NCBI GenBank assembly: GCA_902168105.1
Contig: CABHOY010000019.1
Span: 248,001 to 312,000 of the forward strand
DNA length: 64,000 nucleotides
Reading direction: 5' to 3'
Origin: an uncultured Flavihumibacter sp.
Lineage (GTDB): Bacteria; Bacteroidota; Bacteroidia; Chitinophagales; Chitinophagaceae
Shown: piece after piece, positions 44,037-51,683 of the stretch
How the letters are laid out: each line of letters begins with the position of its first letter
How positions within the stretch are numbered: the stretch's first letter is position 1
Notes under the pieces: generated by a model
The model's database searches: none
Told to the model about the DNA's origin: nothing
The model's input: only the letters and a program-made list of their open reading frames with translations
Position numbers and translations under genes: made by a program

Positions 44037-44089
44037 ATCAATTGGTTTTTACAACAATAAATGTTCTATGGTCGTTCTTCTGATCTTCC

Positions 44090-46552
44090 CTAAACTTCCT
44101 GAACGCCGGTATGCCATTGCAGCGTACCTTGAGCGTCTACATCCAGCTTAACAGTCATGTGGGGTTGCAGGCTACCTTCTATGATCATACGTGACAAGGG
44201 CTTCCGTAACCTGCTTCGGATCACTTCTTTCAATGGACGGGCGCCGTACTGTGGCGAATATCCTTCTGCCGCCAGTTGTTCTCTTGCGGCAACAGATACT
44301 TCCAGTGTGATCTGTTGCTGCGCCAGTAACTGCAGCAAATGTTTAAGGTGAATATCAAATATCTTCACTACGTTTTCCTGCTGAATAGGGCCGAACGGTA
44401 CGATCTCTGTGAGCCTGCCAAGAAATTCGGGTCTGAAACTTCTTGACATGATCTCCATCAACTGTTGGGAGGCGGGTATCACTCCCTGCCTGAAAGACTG
44501 GGCGATGACATCGCTTCCGATATTGGAAGTGAACAGGACCAGGGCATTTGAAAAATCGCCGGTCTTACCCAGGCGGTCATGCAATTTACCTTCGTCCATT
44601 ATCTGCAGGAAAATATCAAATACTGATGGATGCGCTTTCTCTATTTCATCAAATAAAACTACGGCATAGGGCTGCTGACGGATCTTATTTACCAGCAATC
44701 CCCCTTCTTCATATCCAACATATCCCGGCGGAGCGCCATATAGTAATGCCGCCGAATGTTCTTCTTTAAATTCAGACATGTCAAACCTGATCATGCACCG
44801 CTCATCCTGGAACAAGAAGTCTGCCAAAGATTTCGCTAACTCCGTTTTACCGGTACCTGTTGGTCCGAGGAAAAAGAACGATCCTATCGGCTGGCCAGGT
44901 CTGCTGAGACCGGAGCGCGATTCCAGAATGGCTTCAGCAACAGTTTTCAGTGCGTGGTCCTGCCCTACTACCCGCTTCCGCAATTCGAGGTCCATATTCA
45001 CCAGCCGTTCCCGTTCGCCCGACTGGATCTTACCCAAAGGGATACCCGTACTTTCCGCGATCATGGTAGCCAGATCAGTAGCTGTTGCAGCGGTATGGTG
45101 TGTTTGCACTAAAGGCTCCAACTGTAATATAATATTTTTCAATGCGGCCTTTAATGCAGGCACCTCATTGATCTTATATACATCATTCTCTATTTGTAAA
45201 CGTGTAGTCAGTAATGCGCTGAAACGACGCATACATTGCTGATACCACCACAGCAGTTCTTCCTTACTATCGCCTGCCGCTTCCAGCTTGGTTTTGACGT
45301 CTTCCAGCGTCTGCGCGCCGGTGTCCTGCGTAGTACGTATAGCAGCCAGCGTACGGTCCAGAAGGTTTACAGCGCTGTCCGGCAAACTCCGCTCTTTGAG
45401 GTAACGACGGGACAGCTTGATCGCTTCGGTGATAACGTCCGGAGCTACCTTCAGATTGTAATAGCTTTCATAATCCGGCATCACAGCCTGTATCATACGT
45501 GCAGCTGTTGATTCGTCAGGCTCGGATAATTGTATGATCTCAAAACAGTGACGCAACAGACCATCAGGTTCTATCAACTTACGATAACCTTCCGGTGTAC
45601 TCGTTGCAATGAGAATAACCTCCCCTTTGTTCATGGCGGCCTTTAACACATTACCAATGCCACCGGCCGAACCAGGTTGTTTGTCTAATAATGTATGCAG
45701 ATTGTCTATAAATAACACATGCCTTCCGGCGCCCTGCAATTGTGTAATGATCTGTTGCAGGCGGTCTTCCAGCTCATTTTTATAAGCAGCCCCGGCGATG
45801 AATGCACCATAATCCAGTGCATAAACGTCGGTCTGTTGTAATTGCTGCGGCGCCTGTTTATTCACAATAGCACGTGCCAGAGCATCGGCCAGTGCAGTTT
45901 TGCCTACGCCTCCTTCTCCGGTAACAAGAATGCTGGAACGTCCCTTCCGTGTCAATATCTCGAACATGGAACGTACTTCTGCATCCCGTCCTGCTAGTGC
46001 ATGTTGTGCCTGCAATCGCTGAGCATCCGTAAGCTTGTAGATATATTTCTGAACAGTAGCTTTACCTGTAACGATCGTCGTTTTAGGAGCAGCGTTATTA
46101 GCGTTATTATTATCTTTTTTATTAAAATGAGTGAGCAGTTGTGCTCTCTGTAATGGAAATGTTTTTAACTGTTCAAATGAAAAACCCACACCGGGTGTAC
46201 TAAGCGCCACTAACAAACACCAGGCATCCGCAGTATCAAGATCATATTCTAGTCTTACAGCGTCCGCTTCCTGCAACACATTTGCAGCATAATCATCCGC
46301 CTCTGGCTCTTCCGGTGAACGTCCGCCTTTGGCGATATTATCCAACCTGACTTCTGCCCATTCTTCCAGGTAATAAGTATCAACATCCATTGCCTGTAAT
46401 TGTGCAGTAAGACCTATCTCTTTATGCAGACATGCGAGTAGTAAATGAGCGGGCGTATAGTTCACATGGTGGTGTTCCTTTGCCAGCGCCTGTGCGATGC
46501 GTATTGCAGCCTGCACCTCGGGAGCATATATGGTATACGTAGTCAGGGTCAT
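44090..46552 (-). CDS. tssH: T6SS sheath-recycling AAA+ ATPase ClpV (TssH)
   Basis: The product has 820 residues. A Clp N-terminal domain spans about 1-145, and the first AAA domain carries Walker A GEGGVGKT at 212-219. The Walker B-like strand is HVLFIDNLHTLL, with Asn284 where a catalytic Glu is expected. A middle helical region precedes a second AAA domain with Walker A GPTGTGKT at 563-570 and an intact Walker B VVLFDEIEKAHP. The C-terminal D2 small domain ends in EGYSPQYGARPLKEVI. ClpV unfolds contracted TssBC sheath for reuse. It is the first gene of block C, 53 bases before tssB. Confidence 0.92.
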   Translation of the reverse strand: MTLTTYTIYAPEVQAAIRIAQALAKEHHHVNYTPAHLLLACLHKEIGLTAQLQAMDVDTYYLEEWAEVRLDNIAKGGRSPEEPEADDYAANVLQEADAVRLEYDLDTADAWCLLVALSTPGVGFSFEQLKTFPLQRAQLLTHFNKKDNNNANNAAPKTTIVTGKATVQKYIYKLTDAQRLQAQHALAGRDAEVRSMFEILTRKGRSSILVTGEGGVGKTALADALARAIVNKQAPQQLQQTDVYALDYGAFIAGAAYKNELEDRLQQIITQLQGAGRHVLFIDNLHTLLDKQPGSAGGIGNVLKAAMNKGEVILIATSTPEGYRKLIEPDGLLRHCFEIIQLSEPDESTAARMIQAVMPDYESYYNLKVAPDVITEAIKLSRRYLKERSLPDSAVNLLDRTLAAIRTTQDTGAQTLEDVKTKLEAAGDSKEELLWWYQQCMRRFSALLTTRLQIENDVYKINEVPALKAALKNIILQLEPLVQTHHTAATATDLATMIAESTGIPLGKIQSGERERLVNMDLELRKRVVGQDHALKTVAEAILESRSGLSRPGQPIGSFFFLGPTGTGKTELAKSLADFLFQDERCMIRFDMSEFKEEHSAALLYGAPPGYVGYEEGGLLVNKIRQQPYAVVLFDEIEKAHPSVFDIFLQIMDEGKLHDRLGKTGDFSNALVLFTSNIGSDVIAQSFRQGVIPASQQLMEIMSRSFRPEFLGRLTEIVPFGPIQQENVVKIFDIHLKHLLQLLAQQQITLEVSVAAREQLAAEGYSPQYGARPLKEVIRSRLRKPLSRMIIEGSLQPHMTVKLDVDAQGTLQWHTGVQEV

Positions 46553-47077
46553 TTGGGTAGTTCAAGGTTTTTCAGTGAACTGTTTAAGGGTTAAATATTA
46601 CATTGATCTGTTCCTTAAATGTAATATCGGGTTTTAATCTTTCGTAGTAAAGATACTGCGAAAATGTATATGAAATATTTATTACGCACAGGAAAGAGGG
46701 ATTAACATATTATGCCATTTGTAAGTATCGTGTATACATAGTTCATACAGCTATAACAGAGAACAACTATAAAGATTGGAGGCCATAAAAACAAAGAACA
46801 AATAATAAAAATACATCAGATATCAACTCTCTGACGCAACCTTTTTTTGTTCCGTACCACTCACTTCCATTAAGCAGATGGCAGTAAGGAAATGCCCTTA
46901 AGCGATGGTACCTTCTTCTAAAATCTATATAATGGGCATTTCGAGCCTTATTAAGACAATAAAACGATTAGACCGAGATAAGGGCCTTCTTAAAAGCGCC
47001 AGGCCTAAAAATGGCATATTATAAAAGAATTCTGTCATTACCCGTAAAGTATATACTTCTATAGCTCTAATAGCCTG

Positions 47078-47166
47078 CAGCAGTACATCTGCTATCCTTA
47101 TCCTCCCTTTATCTTCCCTTCAGAAGGGAGGATAAAGGGAGGATAAGGATAGCAGATGTACTGCTG
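47078..47166. repeat. Near-perfect 89-bp palindrome
   Basis: Bases 47078-47121 and 47123-47166 are reverse complements with one exception (T at 47114 opposite G at 47130, a wobble in RNA), around a single central A. The arms contain repeating words such as tatcctccct and tatcttccct. The build resembles the 102-bp palindrome near 29,057, although the sequence differs. Confidence 0.88.
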
Positions 47167-47340
47167 TAGCGAATATGAAGCGAAGTTGCGGCGACAGCAT
47201 TATCAATATTTACTGGTTTTACTGGCATTTCCTTCATTCTCGAGAGGTAAACCCGTCCTGAGTAGGCTCAGACCTCTATATCTCCATATCGCGAAACCGG
47301 CAGCAGTCCAGGTCTTGTTATAGTTTTGGAGACCGCCCGC

Positions 47341-47502
47341 GGCGAGCATTCGGGTGGAAATCACTGGCCTTAGTTCTTTGAAGTATGCTGACGCGCACTA
47401 CCAGGGGTTAAAAAGAAATCCCAAAGCCCATCCGCCAAACAACGCTTAATAGTAGGTAACTTCAAAGAAGTACAGCCAGTGATTCCACCCGAAGTGCGAG
47501 CT
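47341..47502 (+). repeat. Hairpin element copy 2
   Basis: The arms include ttcgggtggaa at 47349-47359 with its exact complement at 47483-47493, and inner pairing of cactggccttagttctttga with the segment starting cttcaaagaagtacagc near 47460. The loop shares actaccaggggttaaa (47397-47412) and gcccatccgc (47426-47435) with copy 1. The outermost arm sequence differs from copy 1 but remains complementary. Confidence 0.75.
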
Positions 47503-47892
47503 AGAAGGTCAACACCGGAATCATCGTACGCCCGCGAAAAAAACAATTCAAAACACAACAGCCAGTCGTCAACGATGGAATAGCAGTAAGCCCGGATACA
47601 TTACAATTAATCCATATCAGCGATCAGGACATTAACACTCGCGGTTTTGATAAAATAATTTCCAATATGTCCCAGAATAATTATTTTCGTGCTGACCATG
47701 TATCTTTAAATTAGTTAATCCGGCATTTGAATTGTAACTATGGAAAAACCTGCCGCTAACAAAGCAGTTAATCCGGGCGGTACCTACTGAAAATGAATAC
47801 ACGCCGTCCCCAATTTCCATGTACGTCTTTCATTTGCTGTCATAAATAAATTTGTTAACAATACCATATTTATCAAGCTAAACCTCAAGGAT

Positions 47893-48285
47893 ATGTCATT
47901 CAAAGCAGTATTGCGTTTAGATGGTGAAGAAATCAATGTACTGGATTGCCAGTTTTCCTTCGCTCAACATACAGACCACAATGGAAAACCAGCCGCCCGT
48001 CCTACGGGAGGAGCGCTGACGGTTTTACTCGAATCAGATGGGAATACGAACCTCTTCGACTGGATGATCTCCAACACACAGACCAAAAGCGGCAGCATTG
48101 TCTTCTATCGCCGGGACGCTATGTCCAAAATGAAAGAGTTGAAATTTACAGATGCATACTGTGTTGAGTATGCTGAACATTTCAAGGCTACAGGAGACGT
48201 ACCTATGCAGATAAAACTTGTACTGTCTGCACGGGAGGTACAGCTGGGTAGCTCTACTTACCAAAACCCATGGCCGCAGTCGTGA
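47893..48285 (+). CDS. tssD: T6SS tube protein TssD (Hcp), second copy
   Basis: The product has 130 residues. It has the same fold and length as the first copy (MSFKAVLRLDGEEINVLDCQ.., GNTNLFDWMISN, SGSIVFYRRD, SAREVQLGSSTYQNPW). Weak identity in the middle suggests an old duplication or separate origin. It starts the payload block D, 87 bases before a Tae4 amidase gene, so it may preferentially carry that small effector inside the tube lumen. An aagga sequence before the ATG could be a ribosome binding site. Confidence 0.88.
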   Translation: MSFKAVLRLDGEEINVLDCQFSFAQHTDHNGKPAARPTGGALTVLLESDGNTNLFDWMISNTQTKSGSIVFYRRDAMSKMKELKFTDAYCVEYAEHFKATGDVPMQIKLVLSAREVQLGSSTYQNPWPQS

Positions 48286-48371
48286 TGTAATTTATTAAGC
48301 GCTACAGGATTGTTCCATTGCCGGTGTACATATTACCGTAAACGTGTAATTCTTACTTAAAGCATGTATCC

Positions 48372-48869
48372 ATGGCCCTGAAGAAATTTCCTGCTTTCAG
48401 TACATTGTGGGCAAGTTATCCACACGATTCAGCCGCACCTCCCGGTAGTGCACATGCTATGCCCTGTAACGAAAAGGATAAGAACGGTTTTTATCATTAC
48501 GAGAATCAGTGCGCTATCCGTATGTCGTACTGCCTCATCAAAGCCGGTATTTCACTTGCCAATTACACTGACCCCAAGTGTCAGCATGGCTACGCACGCG
48601 GAGCAGAGGGCCTGGCCACCTGGATCTGGCGCAACTTCGGCGTACCGCTGCAGGTAGACTGTTCCAATGCTGCGAAAAAAAATGACTTTATCGCCAATCA
48701 GTACTGGTCAAAAAATGGCATCATTTTCTTTAAAGACTTCTATGGGAATAATAATACAGGCGATCACATAGATCTGCTGTACCATGTCAATACACAGATC
48801 AGAACAGCTACCGGCGATTACACCAGTGATAGCCGGGTGAAACAGATCTGGTTCTGGGAAGTAAACTGA
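48372..48869 (+). CDS. T6SS amidase effector, Tae4 family
   Basis: The product has 165 residues. It is an NlpC/P60-like peptidoglycan amidase that cuts peptide cross-links of target cells. The catalytic Cys47 is in ENQCAIRMSYCL, and the catalytic His132 is in NTGDHIDLLY, with Asp134 nearby. The MALKKFPAFSTLWASYP start and CAIRMSxxLxxAG motif are typical of Tae4. There is no signal peptide, as expected for a T6SS cargo that is delivered directly. A candidate immunity gene follows by 6 bases. Confidence 0.9.
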   Translation: MALKKFPAFSTLWASYPHDSAAPPGSAHAMPCNEKDKNGFYHYENQCAIRMSYCLIKAGISLANYTDPKCQHGYARGAEGLATWIWRNFGVPLQVDCSNAAKKNDFIANQYWSKNGIIFFKDFYGNNNTGDHIDLLYHVNTQIRTATGDYTSDSRVKQIWFWEVN

Positions 48870-48875
48870 AACTGT

Positions 48876-49685
48876 ATGAAGACATTACACATCATTTGTA
48901 CCTTACTGTTATGCGCTGCTGTTACAGCCTGTGCTCAGACGCCCACCAATAAAGTAACGGTACAGGATGCCGTGTGGATGCCTAAAGCTTACCTGGATGC
49001 CAGAAAGGTACATCCTCCACAGGATACGTTCTGGAAGACCGTCGACTTCGCAAAATATCTCAGCCCATTGAGCGCTCTACGTATCTACAATTCGAGTCAG
49101 CAACAACAGGTTAGTGTATATACTTATGGTGCGGAGAATTTTCCAATTGCGGTAACAGGTAACAGACATACTCGCGACCGTAAAGAGTGGCTGCTGGATA
49201 AACCTATTTTTACCGGTGGTCAGTCCGCAGTCTATGACAGCGTACACTTTAGTCTGATCAGTCACGGTAATGACCGGACCGACCTCTGGGTTGGGTTGAT
49301 ATATGGCGATGGTAAAAAGGATTCCATTCAGCTGGCCCCTGTACCCAAAGAAGCTGCCGGCGCCCCATTATGGATGCATGCCAATAATTACCTGGCTTAC
49401 TATTTCAAAGGAAAGCATTTCGATATTTACGATGATAAAGGCGCATTGTTGTACAACGATGTAAATACAGATCCCAGTGGCGCCATTAATGGATTGCCAG
49501 GGTACAGATCCTGGAGCGTCACTTCAAATAACATCTTCCAGGTAATAGCCGATAACCAGGGAGATGCCGGTATTTCCAGCTTCAATGTCGCTTTCAGAGG
49601 AGAGAGCATCTCCCTCCAACCAGAACAGGCCACAGGCCCATTGAACAAAACACTTGTATTGAAAGAAAAGACTAATAAAAATTAA
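48876..49685 (+). CDS. Lipoprotein, candidate immunity to the Tae4-type amidase
   Basis: The product has 269 residues with a lipoprotein signal peptide (LLLCAAVTACAQ, lipidated Cys at about residue 19). The rest is beta-rich and unfamiliar (YLSPLSALRIYNSSQQQQ, FSLISHGNDRTDLWVG, YLAYYFKGKHFDIYDDKG). Known Tai4 immunity proteins are periplasmic and about 110 residues, and this is not one of them. The 6-base spacing after the amidase gene, and the periplasmic location where the amidase would act, support an immunity role by context only. It could also be an unrelated envelope protein. Confidence 0.55.
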   Translation: MKTLHIICTLLLCAAVTACAQTPTNKVTVQDAVWMPKAYLDARKVHPPQDTFWKTVDFAKYLSPLSALRIYNSSQQQQVSVYTYGAENFPIAVTGNRHTRDRKEWLLDKPIFTGGQSAVYDSVHFSLISHGNDRTDLWVGLIYGDGKKDSIQLAPVPKEAAGAPLWMHANNYLAYYFKGKHFDIYDDKGALLYNDVNTDPSGAINGLPGYRSWSVTSNNIFQVIADNQGDAGISSFNVAFRGESISLQPEQATGPLNKTLVLKEKTNKN

Positions 49686-49820
49686 GCTTCGGAATAGCAG
49701 GAATTATTTAGCGCAGCATAGCACATGTATATGATCTGTATGAATGTATTGAAAGATGAAGTTGCGTCAGATGTCTTTTCCTGGATCAATTCCTAATACA
49801 TCATTCCTAACTTTTTCCCC

Positions 49821-51674
49821 ATGGCACTGAATACAAAAACCTCATTCTCCATAGCCGGACAACAATTCGAAACGTTTAACACAATCGAATTGCGACAATA
49901 CATTAATGACCATCACGAATTTGAAATATATGTCAGTTACGACTGGTTTGAAAAACTGGGCGGTGGCATATCCGGCGCTGCAAATAAATTTCTGGGCGAA
50001 GAGGCAGAGATCACGATAGCACCGGCAGAGCAATTGCCTGGTATGAAAAACCTCATCTTTAAAGGCATTGTAACAAATATTACAACCGGAAAAGTGGGCG
50101 ACGGTACACATGGTCATTGCATCATTCGCGGCCATAGTCCCAGTATACTGCTCAATGATGATCCTCACATTGCTGCATATGAAAGTAAGTCGCTTTCAGA
50201 TATTGTTTCCGCCACTGTGAAGAGCTATCCTCCCAATGTACTGAAAACAGCTGTTAATCCGGAGAACAAGGAAACACAAAAATATGTGGTCCAGTATAAT
50301 GAAAGCTCTTACGCTTTTATTACCCGCCTGTCTGAACGTTATGGGGAATGGTTCTTCTATGATGGCCAACAACAGATCTTTGGCAAATACTCGCCGCAGA
50401 AAATTACACTGACACACCAGATAGATCTCCTTGATTTCAATATTGCATTGTCCGTACTTCCGAACAATGCCAAGCTAAATGGGTACGATTACCGCCAGGA
50501 TAAAGTTGTGGAAGACACCACGCAATCCAAAGAAACCGGTAAACTCAACACCTATTCACAGCATGCCAGTGACATTAGCAGTAAGCTATATAGTCGCGAG
50601 GGATTGTATAAAATGAACTACGCTTTCAACAGCAGTGCCAAAGCACAGATGGATAAACTGGCTACATTACAGAAGAAAGGCAGGCTGGCAAAGATGGTGA
50701 CCATTAAAGGCAGCAGCACGAATCCGGCTATCCGTATAGGAGATACTGTTAGCATAAAGGAATCTTTCTCAGGACAGGAACAACATCATGGTGAATTTAT
50801 GATCACTGGCGTACGTCACTATTGCGGCGCTAATGGAAGCTATCATAACATGTTCGAAGGCATTCCCGCAGATGCTGCAGCGCCACATATTAACCTCGCT
50901 AACATTCCTTATACAGAGCCACAATCGGCCGTTGTGACCGATAACAACGATCCTAAAGGACTGGGCCGTATCAAAGTACGCTTCCGCTGGATGCAACAGG
51001 GACAGACGCCATGGATACGCGTTGTATCAGCATCTGGAGGTGGCGATAAAGGGATGTTCATCATGCCGGAAGTAGGTGAAGAAGTCATTACGGAATTTGA
51101 AGGTGGCAATCCCGAACAACCTTTCGTTATGGGCGCTACTTATAATGGCGGCGCCAAAAGCAGTTACGGTAATGCCGGCAATGACATGAAAGCATTGAAG
51201 ACCAGAAGTGGTAATACCATCCTGCTCAATGATGCAACAGGCAGTATTACAGTAACAGATAAGAATGGCAGCAGTATGGCCATGGATGGTTCCGGGAATA
51301 TAACTGTTAGCTCTCAGACACTGATCACAGTGAAAACAGAAGATCATATTGTAGTGGAAGCGCCTAATAAGATAGAATTGAAATCTAAAGAAATACATCT
51401 TTTAGCAACAGAGAAAGTATTCATTGGTGAGCAGAACGCCAGCATACTGGTGGACAATGCCGCCAACAATATTGAAAGCGGTGCGAAGACTATCCTTTCC
51501 GCCGCAGAAGACGCCAATATTGTGGCCAGCAAGTCCAACCTGTACATTGATTCCAAGAACCTTTTTGCAACAGGGGAACAGGTGGTGAATATCGACAGCA
51601 ATAAAGGGAACGTAAAAGTAAATGGAAAAGTAACTACTGATATTGTCGGTGGTATGCTCAATCTAAATTGTTAA
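49821..51674 (+). CDS. tssI: T6SS spike protein VgrG (TssI)
   Basis: The product has 617 residues. A gp27-like hub covers about 1-370 (NTIELRQYINDHHEFEIYVSYDW, VQYNESSYAFITRLSERYGEWFFYDG). Then comes the gp5-type OB domain (QSAVVTDNNDPKGLGRIKVRFRW, GGDKGMFIMPEVGEEVITEFEGGNPEQPFVMG) and a C-terminal beta-helix needle of repeated short strands to residue 617. No toxin extension is fused, so effectors must load through PAAR or adaptors. It heads the spike-adaptor-Rhs-immunity set, 9 bases before the next gene. Confidence 0.92.
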   Translation: MALNTKTSFSIAGQQFETFNTIELRQYINDHHEFEIYVSYDWFEKLGGGISGAANKFLGEEAEITIAPAEQLPGMKNLIFKGIVTNITTGKVGDGTHGHCIIRGHSPSILLNDDPHIAAYESKSLSDIVSATVKSYPPNVLKTAVNPENKETQKYVVQYNESSYAFITRLSERYGEWFFYDGQQQIFGKYSPQKITLTHQIDLLDFNIALSVLPNNAKLNGYDYRQDKVVEDTTQSKETGKLNTYSQHASDISSKLYSREGLYKMNYAFNSSAKAQMDKLATLQKKGRLAKMVTIKGSSTNPAIRIGDTVSIKESFSGQEQHHGEFMITGVRHYCGANGSYHNMFEGIPADAAAPHINLANIPYTEPQSAVVTDNNDPKGLGRIKVRFRWMQQGQTPWIRVVSASGGGDKGMFIMPEVGEEVITEFEGGNPEQPFVMGATYNGGAKSSYGNAGNDMKALKTRSGNTILLNDATGSITVTDKNGSSMAMDGSGNITVSSQTLITVKTEDHIVVEAPNKIELKSKEIHLLATEKVFIGEQNASILVDNAANNIESGAKTILSAAEDANIVASKSNLYIDSKNLFATGEQVVNIDSNKGNVKVNGKVTTDIVGGMLNLNC

Positions 51675-51683
51675 ACACATCTT

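Larger units (their letters stand above)
46553..47892. other. 1.34-kb intergenic hub between clpV and hcp2
   Basis: This is the longest gene-free stretch of the window. It separates divergent T6SS blocks C and D, so both promoters must be here. It contains the near-perfect palindrome at 47078-47166 and hairpin element copy 2 at 47341-47502. A shorter inverted pair is gaaatgccc at 46889-46897 with gggcatttc at 46934-46942. No convincing ORF was found. Confidence 0.6.

Noticed and set aside
31358..47502. Reading the hairpin elements as integron attC sites
   Set aside because: attC sites need RYYYAAC/GTTRRRY boxes and an integrase. I find neither consistently, and the spacing contains whole T6SS blocks rather than single cassettes.
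47632..47820. 62-residue minus-strand frame upstream of hcp2
   Set aside because: No similarity to known proteins, poor start context, and it lies in the presumed promoter region of hcp2.
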